Below are positions 22,207-32,263 of a stretch of DNA of 64,000 bases, in pieces. This DNA comes from Spirilliplanes yamanashiensis. Lineage in GTDB: Bacteria > Actinomycetota > Actinomycetes > Mycobacteriales > Micromonosporaceae. The stretch's first letter is position 1, and each line of letters begins with the position of its first letter. The DNA lies in NCBI RefSeq assembly GCF_016863475.1, contig NZ_BOOY01000020.1:1-64000 (forward strand), written 5' to 3'. The position numbers and the translations under genes were made by a program. The notes under the pieces are model-generated. The model did no database searches, had not been told where the DNA came from, and was given only the letters and a program-made list of their open reading frames with translations.

Positions 22207-22908
22207 GTGTCCACCACCACCGTCTCCCCCGCTCCCGCCGCCCACGAGGCGGCTGCCCCGGCCCGGCGCGGGCCCGTCGTCGGCCGCCGCGTCGCCGCCG
22301 TCGCCCTCGTCGCCGGCGCCGCCCTGAACACCGCCCAGGCCGTCCTGACCGGGCTGGTCCTCGGCGGCCGGGACCGCACCGGGGAGCAGGAGATCGCCGC
22401 CGCCGTCGCCCACCCGCAGGCGGTGCTCGCCGTGGCGCTGCTCGGGCTGGCGTCCGTCCCGCCGCTGCTCATCGGTTTCCAGGCCACGGCGCACCTGGTC
22501 CGCGCCCGGCTGCCCCGCGTCGGCGCGGCCGCCGCCCTGCTCACCTTCGTGGGCGTGCTCGGCTTCCTCGGCCTGCACGGCGTCATGCTCGCCCAGAGCA
22601 TCCTGGTCGGCGCCGGGCACGCCGGCGCGGTGCCCGCGCTCCAGGAGAGCCCGCTCGCGCTGGTCGTCGTGGCGCCGTTCCTGCTCGGCATGTTCGGCGG
22701 CACCGCCCTGCTGGCCGGCGGCCTCGCCGTCACCCGCGGCGTGCCGCGCTGGATCCCCGTCGCGTACGGCCTGTTCTGGGTGCTCGACCTCGCCGTGGGC
22801 GCCGTCGGCCCGGTCGACCCGCACTGGCTGTTCCTCGCCGCGTCCACCGGCATCGCCGTCGCCGTGCTGCGAGCGGGTGACCAGCGGTGGACCGCCGGCC
22901 GGCTCTGA
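22207..22908 (+). CDS. Six-TM membrane protein of unknown function
   Basis: A 233-residue integral membrane protein with about six hydrophobic helices (near residues 20-45, 60-85, 95-120, 140-165, 175-195 and 203-222). Its short Ala/Pro-rich N-terminus is cytoplasmic. No family is recognised. GTG 22207 follows AGGAGG by 8 nt, a strong start. It lies 12 bp before the histidine kinase gene on the same strand and is probably the first gene of a three-gene operon. It could be the output target or an accessory sensor of that two-component system; both are inference. It runs opposite to the surrounding dcw genes. Confidence 0.8.
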   Translation: MSTTTVSPAPAAHEAAAPARRGPVVGRRVAAVALVAGAALNTAQAVLTGLVLGGRDRTGEQEIAAAVAHPQAVLAVALLGLASVPPLLIGFQATAHLVRARLPRVGAAAALLTFVGVLGFLGLHGVMLAQSILVGAGHAGAVPALQESPLALVVVAPFLLGMFGGTALLAGGLAVTRGVPRWIPVAYGLFWVLDLAVGAVGPVDPHWLFLAASTGIAVAVLRAGDQRWTAGRL

Positions 22909-22920
22909 TCTGATCAGCGC

Positions 22921-24900
22921 ATGATCCGCCGCCACACCGCCGCGCTGCTCGGCCTGCTGGCCGTGGCCGCCGCCGCGGCCGGGGTGACCCTGCACCTGGG
23001 CACCCCGGCCGCGGCGCGCGCGCCGCTGTTCGACACCCCCGAGGCCACCTACGGACCCGCCGCCGCGGTCGTCGCCGTGCTGCTGCTGTGGCGGCGCCCG
23101 GCGAACCGGCCCGCCTGGCTGCTGCTGGGCAGCGGGCTGGCCGCCGCCGGGTACGTGGCCGGCCGCGCGCTCGCCGCCCACCCCGGCGTCCCGGCGGCCC
23201 TGGCCGGCGCCGGCGGCTGGCTCGCCCGCTGGACGTGGGCGCCGGCGTACCTGATCGTCGTGGGTCTGCTGCCGCTGCTGTGGCCCGACGGCCGCCCGCC
23301 GTCGCCGCGCTGGCGGCCCGCCGTGGCGCTGACCGCCGCGCTGCTGGTGACCGTGACGGTCGGGGCCGCGCTGGACCCGGCGGTCGCGGGCGGCCGGGCC
23401 AACCCGCTCGGCATGCCGGCCCTCGGCGCGGTGGTGCCCGCGCTGCGGGTGGCGTTCGCCGTGCTGACGCCGCTCGTGGTGCTGCTCGCGGTGGCGGCGC
23501 TGGTGGTGCGGTTCCGCCGGGCCGGGGCGGCGCAGCGGCGGCAGATCGCCTGGTTCGGCTACGCCGTGGCGCTCACCGCCGCCGTGTCGTTCGCGGGGCC
23601 GTGGCAGCTGCGCCTCGCCGTGGCGGTCGCGGTGCCGGTCGCCGTCGGCGTCGCGGTGACCCGGCACCGGCTGTACGACATCGACGCCCTGGTCAGCCGC
23701 ACACTGCTGGGCGTCGTCGTGCTCGCCGTCCTGGCGCTGGTCTACGCGGCCGCGGCGGGCTGGGCGGGCGCGCTGGTCACCGGCGGCTCGCGGGTGCCCG
23801 GGTTCCTCGCCGCGGTCGCCGTCGCGCTGGTGTTCGCGCCCGTGCGCGACCGGGCCCGGCGGGCCGTCAACCGGCTGCTGTTCGGGGCGCGGGCCGACCC
23901 GTACCGGCTGCTCACCGGCATCGCCGACCGCCTGCAGGGCGCGCCCGCCCCGGCCGCGGCGCTTCGGGTGCTCGCCGCCGAGACCGCCGCCGGGCTGCGC
24001 CTGCCCGGGGTGGCCGTCGACGTCGTCGGCGCCGACGGGCGTACCGTGTCGGCCGCCGCCGGGTCGCCGGTCGGCCCCGACGGGGTCCGGCTGCCGCTGG
24101 TGTGGCTGGGCGAGACGATCGGCGAGCTGCGGGCGGCGCCCCGGCGCGGCACCGACCGGCTCGACCTGGCCGACGACGCGGTGCTGCGGGAGCTGGCCCG
24201 GCAGGGCGCCGCCGTCGCGTACGCCGTCCGCCTCGCCGCCGAGCTGCAGCACTCCCGGGAGCGGCTGGTCGGCGCCCGCGAGGAGGAGCGCCGCCGGCTG
24301 CGCCGGGACCTGCACGACGGCCTCGGCCCGCAGCTGTCCGCCGTGGTCATGACGCTGGACGCGGCGGCCGCCGTGGCCGGGCGGGGCCACGCCGAGCGGG
24401 CGGCCGGGCTCGTCGCGCAGGCCCGCGACCAGGCCGGCGCCGCCGTGCAGGACGTCCGGCGGGTGGTCCGCGGCCTGCGCCCGCCCGCCCTCGACGAGCT
24501 GGGCCTGGTGGACGCGATCCGCACCACCGGCCCGGCCGCCGCGCCCGGCGGGCCTGCCGTCACCGTCGAGGCGGACGCGCTGCCCGAGCTGCCCGCCGCC
24601 GTGGAGGTCGCCGCGTACCACGTCGTGCAGGAGGCCGTCACGAACGCCGTCCGGCACGCCGCGCCCGGCGCGGTGACCGTCCGGCTCACCGGCGCCGCCG
24701 GCGAACTGCTCGTCGAGGTCACCGACGACGGCGCCGGCCTGCCCGCGGACCGCGCCGACGGCGTCGGGCTGCGCTCCCTGCGCGACCGCGCCGCCGAGCT
24801 GGGCGGCGAGCTGACGGTCGGGCCCGCCCCCGGCGGCGGCACCCGGGTGGCGGCGCGACTGCCGCTGCCGGACCAGGCAGGATGGCCCGATGACCACTGA
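22921..24900 (+). CDS. NarL-family sensor histidine kinase
   Basis: A 659-residue membrane kinase. Residues 1-320 hold about eight to nine hydrophobic helices with little extracellular sequence, so the signal is probably sensed in the membrane. A GAF-like region follows (about 330-435). The HisKA_3 dimerisation domain has EEERRRLRRDLHDGLGPQLS with the phosphorylated His465. The HATPase domain has VVQEAVTNAVRHAA and VTDDGAGLP, ending with GGGTRVAARLPL. Its last 11 bp overlap the response regulator gene, so the two are coupled. The stimulus is unknown. The gene lies where murD would be expected. Confidence 0.9.
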   Translation: MIRRHTAALLGLLAVAAAAAGVTLHLGTPAAARAPLFDTPEATYGPAAAVVAVLLLWRRPANRPAWLLLGSGLAAAGYVAGRALAAHPGVPAALAGAGGWLARWTWAPAYLIVVGLLPLLWPDGRPPSPRWRPAVALTAALLVTVTVGAALDPAVAGGRANPLGMPALGAVVPALRVAFAVLTPLVVLLAVAALVVRFRRAGAAQRRQIAWFGYAVALTAAVSFAGPWQLRLAVAVAVPVAVGVAVTRHRLYDIDALVSRTLLGVVVLAVLALVYAAAAGWAGALVTGGSRVPGFLAAVAVALVFAPVRDRARRAVNRLLFGARADPYRLLTGIADRLQGAPAPAAALRVLAAETAAGLRLPGVAVDVVGADGRTVSAAAGSPVGPDGVRLPLVWLGETIGELRAAPRRGTDRLDLADDAVLRELARQGAAVAYAVRLAAELQHSRERLVGAREEERRRLRRDLHDGLGPQLSAVVMTLDAAAAVAGRGHAERAAGLVAQARDQAGAAVQDVRRVVRGLRPPALDELGLVDAIRTTGPAAAPGGPAVTVEADALPELPAAVEVAAYHVVQEAVTNAVRHAAPGAVTVRLTGAAGELLVEVTDDGAGLPADRADGVGLRSLRDRAAELGGELTVGPAPGGGTRVAARLPLPDQAGWPDDH

Positions 24901-25558
24901 CCCGGCCGAGACCGGCCCGCTGCGGGTGGTGATCGCCGACGACCACCCGGTGTTCCGGCAGGGCCTGCGCGCCCTGCTCGACGCGATCGGCGTCGAGGTG
25001 GCCGGCGAGGCCGCGGACGGGGCGGCGGCCGTCGAGGTGTGCCGCGCCGTGCGGCCCGACGTGCTGCTGCTCGACCTGCACATGCCCCAGGTCAGCGGCG
25101 TGGAGGCCACCCGGCGGCTGGCCGTCGAGTGCCCGGGAACGGCCGTGCTCGTGCTGACCATGTACGACGACGACCAGATGGTGCTCGCCGCCGTGCGGGC
25201 CGGGGCGCGCGGCTACCTGCTCAAGGGCGCCGGCCAGGAGGAGATCGGCCGGGCCGTGCGGGCCGTCGCCGGCGGCGCCATGATCTACGGCGCGGGCGTC
25301 GGCGAGCGGCTCGTCACCGCCCTGGCCGGTCCGGCCGCCGCCGGGCCGGAGCCGTTCCCGGAGCTGTCGCCGCGGGAACGGGAGATCCTCGACCTGATGG
25401 CCCGCGGCGACGGCAACGCGGCCATCGCCCGCCGCCTGCACCTGTCGGAGAAGACGGTGCGCAACAACGTGTCGCACATCTTCGTCAAGCTGCGGGTGGC
25501 CGACCGGGTGCAGGCCGTCGTGCGGGCGCGCGAGGCGGGGCTGGGCACCGGCCCGTGA
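24890..25558 (+). CDS. NarL/LuxR-family response regulator
   Basis: A 222-residue response regulator. The receiver domain (about residues 11-125) has the acidic pair in VVIADDHPVFRQG, the phosphoacceptor Asp62 in LLLDLHMPQ, a Thr in LVLTMYDDD and a Lys in GYLLKGA. The LuxR-type helix-turn-helix (about 155-215) begins LSPREREILDLMARG and includes LSEKTVRNNVSHIFVKL. It overlaps the kinase gene by 11 bp. Its stop is 7 bp from the convergent mraY stop. Such regulators often act on their own operon; the palindromes at 22095-22138 are a candidate site, by inference. Confidence 0.92.
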   Translation: MTTDPAETGPLRVVIADDHPVFRQGLRALLDAIGVEVAGEAADGAAAVEVCRAVRPDVLLLDLHMPQVSGVEATRRLAVECPGTAVLVLTMYDDDQMVLAAVRAGARGYLLKGAGQEEIGRAVRAVAGGAMIYGAGVGERLVTALAGPAAAGPEPFPELSPREREILDLMARGDGNAAIARRLHLSEKTVRNNVSHIFVKLRVADRVQAVVRAREAGLGTGP

Positions 25559-25565
25559 GCCGGGC

Positions 25566-26669
25566 TCAGCCCATGACCGCCAGGAAGTCGCTGTAGAACA
25601 GGCCGAGGCCGATGGCCACGCCGATGCCGGCGACGATCCAGAACCGCACCACGATGTTGACCTCGGACCAGCCGGCCAGCTCGAAGTGGTGCTGCAGCGG
25701 CGACATGCGGAACACCCGCTTGCCGGTCGTCTTGAACGAGATGATCTGGATGACGACCGACATCGTGATGATGACGAACAGGCCGCCGAGGATCACGGCG
25801 AGCAGCGTGGTGCGGGTCGCCATCGCCAGGCCGCCGATGAGGCCGCCCAGGCCGAGCGCGCCCGTGTCGCCCATGAAGATGCGGGCCGGCGACGTGTTCC
25901 ACCACAGGAAGCCCACGCACGCCCCGGCCGCCGCCCCGGCGATCAGCGCGATCTCCAGCGGGTCGCGCACCTGGTAGCAGTACTCGGCGGTGCGGGCGTA
26001 GTTGGTGTCGCCGCACCAGTGCCGGTACTGCCAGAACGCGATCACCGAGTACGAGCCGAGGACCAGGATGGACGCGCCGGTGGCCAGGCCGTCGAGGCCG
26101 TCGGTGAGGTTCACGCCGTTCGACATGCTCATGATGACGAAGACGAACACCAGCACCGAGCCGACCTTGCCGACGTCGAGCCAGCTGATGTCGCGGATGA
26201 ACGAGATGTTCTCGCTGGCCACCGTCTGGCCGTTGGTGCTCGGGAAGTACAGCGCGGCGACCGCGAAGCCGGTGCCGACGACGAGCTGGCCGAACAGCTT
26301 GCCCTTGGCGGACAGGCCGTTGGAGTTGCGCCGGCGCACCTTGAGGAAGTCGTCGAGGAAGCCGACGGCGCCGCAGAAGACGAACAGGCCCAGCAGCACC
26401 AGCGCGGTCATCGTCGGGCCGACCTGCGCGATCTGCTGCTCCGGCAGCGTGGTCAGCGCGAGGTGCCCGGCCACGTAGGCGACGACGGTGGCGATGATGA
26501 ACGCCACGCCGCCCATCGTGGGCGTGCCCTTCTTGCCCAGGTGGGTCTGCGGGCCGATGGTGCGGATCGGCTGGCCCGCCTTGAGCGCCCGGAACACCTT
26601 GATCGCGACCGGGGTGCCGAGCAGCGAGACGATGAAGGCGACCGCGATCGCCACGATGACGGCCCTCAC
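25566..26669 (-). CDS. mraY: Phospho-N-acetylmuramoyl-pentapeptide transferase MraY
   Basis: MraY makes lipid I by moving phospho-MurNAc-pentapeptide onto undecaprenyl phosphate. The 367-residue protein has about ten helices and the family motifs: [22 protein letters not shown] with the paired Asp residues, [12 protein letters not shown], and [12 protein letters not shown]. The C-terminal segment [13 protein letters not shown] is intact. GTG 26669 overlaps the murF stop (GTGA). Downstream, instead of murD, the convergent response regulator gene ends 7 bp away with no terminator visible. Confidence 0.97.
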   Translation of the reverse strand: MRAVIVAIAVAFIVSLLGTPVAIKVFRALKAGQPIRTIGPQTHLGKKGTPTMGGVAFIIATVVAYVAGHLALTTLPEQQIAQVGPTMTALVLLGLFVFCGAVGFLDDFLKVRRRNSNGLSAKGKLFGQLVVGTGFAVAALYFPSTNGQTVASENISFIRDISWLDVGKVGSVLVFVFVIMSMSNGVNLTDGLDGLATGASILVLGSYSVIAFWQYRHWCGDTNYARTAEYCYQVRDPLEIALIAGAAAGACVGFLWWNTSPARIFMGDTGALGLGGLIGGLAMATRTTLLAVILGGLFVIITMSVVIQIISFKTTGKRVFRMSPLQHHFELAGWSEVNIVVRFWIVAGIGVAIGLGLFYSDFLAVMG

Positions 26670-28066
26670 GCGGTCACCACCGGCAGGGTCGCGGGGTCGC
26701 GCAGCGCGTCGGCGACCTCCCAGGTCCGGTAGCGCGACGCCTTCACGAGCACGACGTCGCCGGACCGCAGGTCGCGGGCCAGCTCGGCCACGGCGGCCGG
26801 CTGGTCGGGCACCACGATCTCCTTCCCCGTCCAGCCCGCGTGCGCGCGGGCCCCCTCGGCGATGGGCGCCGCCGCGGCGTCGACCACCACGAGCCGGTCG
26901 ACGCCCAGCTCGGCGGCGAGCCGGCCGACCTGGGCGTGGCCCTCGTGCTCGAAGTCGCCCAGCTCGGCCATGTAGCCCAGCACGGCGGTGGTGCGCCGGC
27001 CCGCGCCGACGGCGGCCAGCGCCCGCAGCGCGGTCGCCACCGAACCCGGGTTGGCGTTGTACGAGTCGTCGATGACCGTCACGCCGTCGGGCCGGTCGAA
27101 CACGTCCATCCGGCGGGTGGAGACGAGCCGCAGCTCGCCCAGCGCCTGCGGCAGCTCGGCGAACGGCATGCCCAGCTCCAGCGCGACGGCGGCGGCCGCG
27201 AGGGTGTTGCCGACCTGGTGCCGCCCGCTGACCGCGAGCGTCACCGCCGCCCGGCCGTGCGCGGTGACCAGGGTGTACGAGGCCCGCCCGCGCTCGTCGA
27301 GCGTGACGTCCTCGGCGCGCACGTCGGCGTCGGCGGCCTCGCCGACCAGCACGACCCGCCCGCGCGTGCGTGCCGCCATCGCCCGCACCCGCGGGTCGTC
27401 GGCGTTGAGGACCGCCACGCCGCCGTCGGCGGGCACGGCCTCGGCCAGCTCACCCTTGGCCAGCGCGATGTTCTCCACCGAGCCGAACTCGCCGATGTGC
27501 GAGGTGCCGACGTTCAGCACCACGCCGATGCGCGGCGGGGCGACGTCGCACAGGTGCTTGATGTGGCCGATGCCGCGGGCGCCCATCTCCAGCACGAGGA
27601 AGCGCGTCTCCGCTCCGGCTTTGAGCACCGTCCACGGGTGGCCGAGCTCGTTGTTGAACGAGCCGGGCGGCGCGACCGTGGGGCCGATCCGGGCGGCGAG
27701 CTGCGCGGTCAGATCCTTGGTGGTGGTCTTGCCGGACGAGCCGGTGAGCCCGACGACGGTCAGCTGAGGGAGCCGGTCCGCCACGTGCCGGGCCAGCCGG
27801 GCCAGCGCCGCCAGCGGGTCGTCGACCAGCACCCCGGGCACGCCGGTGTCGCGGGTGCCGAGCACGCCGGTGGCGCCCCGGCCCACGGCGGCGGCGGCGA
27901 AGTCGTGGCCGTCGACCTTGGCGCCGTCGAACGCGACGAACAGGCCGCCCGGGCCCACCTCGCGGGAGTCGAACTCCACGGACCCGGTCACCACCTCCGC
28001 GCCGGTGCCGTGGACGAGCTCGCCGCCGGTGGCCGCGGCCACCTCGGCGAGGGTCAGGTCGATCAT
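26666..28066 (-). CDS. murF: UDP-MurNAc-tripeptide--D-Ala-D-Ala ligase MurF
   Basis: MurF adds D-Ala-D-Ala to the muramyl tripeptide. The 466-residue ligase has an N-terminal substrate domain with [18 protein letters not shown]. The central ATPase domain has [16 protein letters not shown], then [14 protein letters not shown] and [12 protein letters not shown]. The C-terminal domain has [13 protein letters not shown] and LGYMAELGD. It is coupled on both sides, with its ATG overlapping the murE stop and its stop overlapping the mraY start. Expression probably follows the mraZ-driven operon. Confidence 0.97.
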   Translation of the reverse strand: MIDLTLAEVAAATGGELVHGTGAEVVTGSVEFDSREVGPGGLFVAFDGAKVDGHDFAAAAVGRGATGVLGTRDTGVPGVLVDDPLAALARLARHVADRLPQLTVVGLTGSSGKTTTKDLTAQLAARIGPTVAPPGSFNNELGHPWTVLKAGAETRFLVLEMGARGIGHIKHLCDVAPPRIGVVLNVGTSHIGEFGSVENIALAKGELAEAVPADGGVAVLNADDPRVRAMAARTRGRVVLVGEAADADVRAEDVTLDERGRASYTLVTAHGRAAVTLAVSGRHQVGNTLAAAAVALELGMPFAELPQALGELRLVSTRRMDVFDRPDGVTVIDDSYNANPGSVATALRALAAVGAGRRTTAVLGYMAELGDFEHEGHAQVGRLAAELGVDRLVVVDAAAAPIAEGARAHAGWTGKEIVVPDQPAAVAELARDLRSGDVVLVKASRYRTWEVADALRDPATLPVVTA

Positions 28067-29619
28067 GCGGTGGTCCCCTCGGCGATCGCCCGCAGCGCGT
28101 CGGCGAGCTCGACCCGGTCGTCGAACGGCAGCACCTGCCCGTCCACCTCCTGGCCCCGTTCGTGTCCCTTGCCCAGCAGGGCGACGACGTCGGCGGCCCC
28201 GGCGAGGCGGACGGCCTCGTCGATCGCGGCGCGCCGGCCCGCGACCTCGATGATCTTAGAGGCAGCGCCGGCCTGCTCCGCGCCCGCGCGCACCGCCGAC
28301 CGGATCGCCGCCGGGTCCTCGGTGCGCGGGTTGTCGTCGGTCACGACGACCAGGTCGGCGCCGCGGGCCGCCGCCGCGCCCATCAGCGGGCGCTTGCCGG
28401 TGTCGCGGTCGCCGCCCGCGCCGATGACGCAGAGCAGCCGGCCGCCGCGGCTGCCCGCCAGCTCGCGCAGCGCCGCCAGCGCCGCGACGATGGCGTCGGG
28501 CTTGTGCGCGTAGTCGACGACGCCCAGCGGGCCGCCCGCCGCGCCGCCCGCCGCGCCGCCCGCCGACGGCACCTGCTCCAGCCGGCCGGGCACCCCCGGG
28601 CACGCCGCGACGCCGCGCGCCGCCGTCGCCGGGTCGACCCCGACGGCGCTCAGCAGCGCGATCGCCAGCAGGGCGTTCGCCACGTTGTGGGTGCCGGGCA
28701 GCGCCACCCCCGCACGCACGGGGCCGGCCGGGCCGAGCGCCGTGAACCGCTGGGCGTAGCCGTCGGTCGTCACGTCCGCGGCGCGCCACGTCGCCGCCGG
28801 GTCGCCCGCCGCCGAGTAGGTGACGGTGTGCGGGCGCAGCAGCGGCGCCAGCGCCGGGTCGTCGCGGTTGATCACCTCGACGTCGCTGCGGCCGTCGAAC
28901 AGCTTCGCCTTGGCCGCGAAGTAGTCGTCCACATCGGCGTGGAAGTCGAGGTGGTCGAGGCCGAAGTTGGTGAAGCCGCCCGCCGCGAAGCGCACCCCGC
29001 CGACCCGGCCCATCGCCAGCGCGTGGCTGGACACCTCCATCACCACGTCGGTGACGCCCGCCTCGGCGGCCGCGGCGAACAGCGCCTGCAGGTCCGTCGC
29101 CTCGGGGGTGGTGCGGGCGCTGTCGACGCGCAGCTCCCCCAGCCGGGTCTCCACGGTGCCGATCAGGCCGGTGACCCGGCCCGCCGCGCGCAGGCCCGAC
29201 TCGACCAGGTACGCCGTGGACGTCTTGCCGGCCGTGCCGGTGATGCCGACGATGCGCAGCGTGCGGGTCGGGTGGCCGTAGACGGCGGCCGCCACCGCGC
29301 CGAGCACCCCGCGCGGTTCGTCCGCGACGAGCGCCGGCACCCCGGCCGCCGCCGCGGCGGGCGCGCCGGCCGCGTCGGTGAGCACGGCCACCGCCCCCGC
29401 GGCCACCGCCCCGGGCACGAAGTCGGCGCCGTGGCGCCGGGCGCCGGGCAGGGCGGCGAACAGGTCACCGGGGCGCACCGCGTCGCTGGCGTGCGTCACG
29501 CCGGTGACGGCGACGTCCGCGGGGCCGTCCTGCGCGGTCAGCGCCACGCCGGCCACGGCGGTCGCCAGGTCGGCGAGCCGCTGGGGGGCGACGGTGCTGG
29601 GGCGGGGAAGACCGGGCAC
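28063..29619 (-). CDS. murE: UDP-MurNAc-dipeptide--diaminopimelate ligase MurE
   Basis: MurE adds the third peptide residue. The 518-residue ligase has the ATP site VGITGTAGKTSTAYLVE and the MEVSSHALAM motif. VVTDDNPRTEDPAAIRS contains the DNPR signature typical of enzymes for meso-diaminopimelate. An unusual Ala/Gly insert (GGAAGGAAGG) lies before VVDYAHKPDAIV, where homologues have few extra residues. GTG 29619 is chosen because it gives the family-like VPGLPRPSTVAPQ start; the frame is open to GTG 29658. The stop overlaps the murF start (ATGA). Confidence 0.96.
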   Translation of the reverse strand: MPGLPRPSTVAPQRLADLATAVAGVALTAQDGPADVAVTGVTHASDAVRPGDLFAALPGARRHGADFVPGAVAAGAVAVLTDAAGAPAAAAAGVPALVADEPRGVLGAVAAAVYGHPTRTLRIVGITGTAGKTSTAYLVESGLRAAGRVTGLIGTVETRLGELRVDSARTTPEATDLQALFAAAAEAGVTDVVMEVSSHALAMGRVGGVRFAAGGFTNFGLDHLDFHADVDDYFAAKAKLFDGRSDVEVINRDDPALAPLLRPHTVTYSAAGDPAATWRAADVTTDGYAQRFTALGPAGPVRAGVALPGTHNVANALLAIALLSAVGVDPATAARGVAACPGVPGRLEQVPSAGGAAGGAAGGPLGVVDYAHKPDAIVAALAALRELAGSRGGRLLCVIGAGGDRDTGKRPLMGAAAARGADLVVVTDDNPRTEDPAAIRSAVRAGAEQAGAASKIIEVAGRRAAIDEAVRLAGAADVVALLGKGHERGQEVDGQVLPFDDRVELADALRAIAEGTTA

Positions 29620-29680
29620 GGCGTCAGACCCTACCCGGTGCGCCGCCCCGGCCCGCACACGCCATGCAGGCGGGCCGGAC

Positions 29681-32260
29681 TCACGGGACGATCGTGAACT
29701 TCGGGGGCTTCGTCCCGCTCGGCGGCACCCGGTAGTGCGCCAGCGTGAACGACATCATGTCCTTGAACGCCGGGCCGCCCACCACGCCACCGCCGCCGCC
29801 CGGGGTGTCGCCGAGCACGGCCACCACGTACCGCGGGTCCTCCGCCGGGGCCATGCCGATGAACGAGCCGACCTCCGAGTCGGTGTACTCGCCGTCCACG
29901 ACCCGGCGGCCGGTGCCCGTCTTGCCGGCGACCCGGTAGCCGTCGATCGCGGCGAGGTTGCCGGTGGCGCCCTTCACGCTGACGACCGCCTCCATCATCA
30001 GGCGCAGCGCGGCGGCGTTGTCCGCGCCGAGCACCCGGTGGGTGGCCGGCTTCGCCGCCGGGACGCGCCGGCCGTCGCCGTCGATCGTCTCCTTGATGAG
30101 GTGCGGCTGCACGTACACCCCGTCGTTGGCGATCGCCGCGTACGCCGCCGCCATCTGGATCAGGGTCGCGTCGACGCTGTGCCCGACCGGCACGGCGCCG
30201 GACGCCGAGCCGCTCCACTCGGCCGGGGCCAGCAGCCGGCCCGCCGCCTCGCCCGCCACGCCCTCGCCGGTCGGCTTGCCCAGCCCGAACTTCTGCTGGT
30301 ACGCGTAGATGCGCTCCGGCCCGAGCATGTCGCCCAGCCGGATCGTGCCGACGTTCGACGAGTACGCCATCAGCCCCGGCAGCGTCACCCGCGTGTTCTT
30401 CGGGTGCGGGTGGGTGTCCTGGAAGCGGGCGCCGCCGCGGATCAGCGCCGGCCCGACCACCAGCGTCGAGTCGGGCTCGACGAGGTTCTCCTCCAGCGCC
30501 GCGCCGAAGATCAGCGCCTTGTGGACGGAACCCGGGTCGACCACGATGCTGCTCGCCGCGTCCTCCCGGTCGGTCGGCTCCGCGTCGAACGGCTGCGCCG
30601 CGTTGTACGCCGGGTAGCTGGCCTGCGCGAGCACCTCGCCCGTCTTGACGTCGAGCACGACCGCCGCGCCGAACGAGGCGTTCAGCTTCGTCATCCGCTC
30701 GCCGAGGATGCGCTGCACCATGAACTGCAGGTCGTTGTCGATCGTCAGCACCAGCGACGAGCCGCGCTGCGCCGGGGTCTCCTGGCGGAAGCCGCCCGGG
30801 ATCTCCTTGGCGAGCTGGCCCTTGTCGACGTGCGGGTTGCCCTGCTCGAAGACGCGCTGACCGTCGCGGCCGCGCAGCAGCCCGTCGTAGCGGGCCTCCA
30901 GGCCCTCCAGGCCCGCCATGTCGGCGCCGGTGAAGCCGATGAGGTTGGCGGCCAGGTCGGCGCCGGGCACGTCGCGCCGCTCGTCGCGGTGGGTGCCGAT
31001 GCCGGCCAGGTTCAGCTTCTTGATCTCGTCGGCGGTGCGCACGTCGACACCGCGGGCCAGGTACTCGAATCGCGACCAGCCGCCGCCGGGGCGCTTGTTG
31101 CGCTCCAGCTTCGGGCGCAGCTCCGAGATCGGCATGCCGAGCATCGGCGACAGGGTGGCCGCGACCCCGGCCGGGTTCTTCACCAGCTCCGGGTCGGCGT
31201 AGACATACCGGGCCTCGATGCTGCGGGCCAGCGCCGAGCCGTCGCGGTCGTAGATGGCGCCGCGGGGCGCGGGCAGCGCCACCTTGGCCAGCCGGTTCTG
31301 CCGCTGCTCGCTGATGCTCGCCGCATACGCCGGGGTGTTGACCACCTGGAGGACGACGAGGCGCGCGCCGATGATCACGAACATGGCCAGCGCGACGACG
31401 GTGCCGACGCGCAGCCGGCGGCGGTGGTCGGCCAGCTTCGGCGGGGGCGGCGGCGCCGCGGGCGCGGGCCGCTTGCGGCTCATCGGGGCGCGCGGCGGGG
31501 CCTCGCCGCCGCGGCCGCGGCTCTGCCGGGGCGGGGCGGGCTCGCCGCGCCGGCCGAGCAGGCCGGCGCCGGGGGCCCGCTTCGGGGCCGGCGGCTTGCG
31601 GGTGGCGCCCTTGGCGGGCGGCTTCGCGGTCTTCGCCGCGGGGGTGCGGGCGCCGGCGGTGCGGCGGTCCGCGGCCGGGCCGGCGGCGCGGCCGCGCTCG
31701 TCGCGGGCCGCCGCGGTCCGGGCGCGGGCGTCGCCCGGCGGGGCGGGCTCGGTGCGCGCGGCACGGCCGCCGCGCGGGGCGGCGGGCTCGTCGCGCTCGT
31801 CCCGGCCGGCTCGCCCGGCACGGCCGGTGCGGTCGGCGCGGTCGGTGCGGTCGGTGCGGCCGCCGCGCGGGGCGGCGGCGGGCTCGGGGCGGGCGGTGCG
31901 GGCGGCCGGGGTGCGGTCGTCGCGCGGACCGGCCTGGGTGCGGTCGTCGCGCGGCTGGGTGCGGCGGCCCCGCGGGGCGGGCTCCTCCGGCTCGGCGGGT
32001 CCGCCGCGGCGGCGGTCGCGCACCGGGGCGGGCCGGCCGCCGTCGAGCACCTGCAACGCCGGCCGGAACGGGTCACCGGCGCGGCCGGCCCGGGCCCGCT
32101 CGGCGTTCTCGCGGACGGTGCGCCCGCGCGGCGTGTACGCGCGGGCGTCCGAGATGCCGCCGAAGCCGTCGGCCTCGTCAGGGCCCGGGGCCCCGGCACG
32201 GGACGAACCGCGCCGGGGCTCGGAGCCCCGGCGCGGTTCGTCGTCCGACCGCGATGCCAC
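29681..32260 (-). CDS. ftsI: Septal transpeptidase FtsI (class B PBP) with very long N-terminus
   Basis: FtsI cross-links septal peptidoglycan. The 859-residue protein is unusually long. About 285 residues of Arg/Pro/Ala-rich low complexity precede the single membrane helix (about 290-312, VGTVVALAMFVIIGARLVVL). The PBP dimerisation domain and transpeptidase domain follow. Active-site motifs are Ser578-V-H-Lys581, Ser634-S-N636 and Lys780-T-G. Ordinary FtsI proteins have cytoplasmic tails of tens of residues; some actinobacterial versions are longer. GTG 32260 begins 4 bp after the ftsL stop. The extension has codon usage like the rest and looks translated. Confidence 0.95.
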   Translation of the reverse strand: MASRSDDEPRRGSEPRRGSSRAGAPGPDEADGFGGISDARAYTPRGRTVRENAERARAGRAGDPFRPALQVLDGGRPAPVRDRRRGGPAEPEEPAPRGRRTQPRDDRTQAGPRDDRTPAARTARPEPAAAPRGGRTDRTDRADRTGRAGRAGRDERDEPAAPRGGRAARTEPAPPGDARARTAAARDERGRAAGPAADRRTAGARTPAAKTAKPPAKGATRKPPAPKRAPGAGLLGRRGEPAPPRQSRGRGGEAPPRAPMSRKRPAPAAPPPPPKLADHRRRLRVGTVVALAMFVIIGARLVVLQVVNTPAYAASISEQRQNRLAKVALPAPRGAIYDRDGSALARSIEARYVYADPELVKNPAGVAATLSPMLGMPISELRPKLERNKRPGGGWSRFEYLARGVDVRTADEIKKLNLAGIGTHRDERRDVPGADLAANLIGFTGADMAGLEGLEARYDGLLRGRDGQRVFEQGNPHVDKGQLAKEIPGGFRQETPAQRGSSLVLTIDNDLQFMVQRILGERMTKLNASFGAAVVLDVKTGEVLAQASYPAYNAAQPFDAEPTDREDAASSIVVDPGSVHKALIFGAALEENLVEPDSTLVVGPALIRGGARFQDTHPHPKNTRVTLPGLMAYSSNVGTIRLGDMLGPERIYAYQQKFGLGKPTGEGVAGEAAGRLLAPAEWSGSASGAVPVGHSVDATLIQMAAAYAAIANDGVYVQPHLIKETIDGDGRRVPAAKPATHRVLGADNAAALRLMMEAVVSVKGATGNLAAIDGYRVAGKTGTGRRVVDGEYTDSEVGSFIGMAPAEDPRYVVAVLGDTPGGGGGVVGGPAFKDMMSFTLAHYRVPPSGTKPPKFTIVP

Positions 32261-32263
32261 GCG

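Noticed and set aside
22144-25161. A 1005-residue minus-strand frame in the mraY-ftsW gap, considered as a murD remnant
   Set aside because: Its composition is a mirror of the kinase gene, and no Mur-ligase motif (GTNGKT-type P-loop) is visible.
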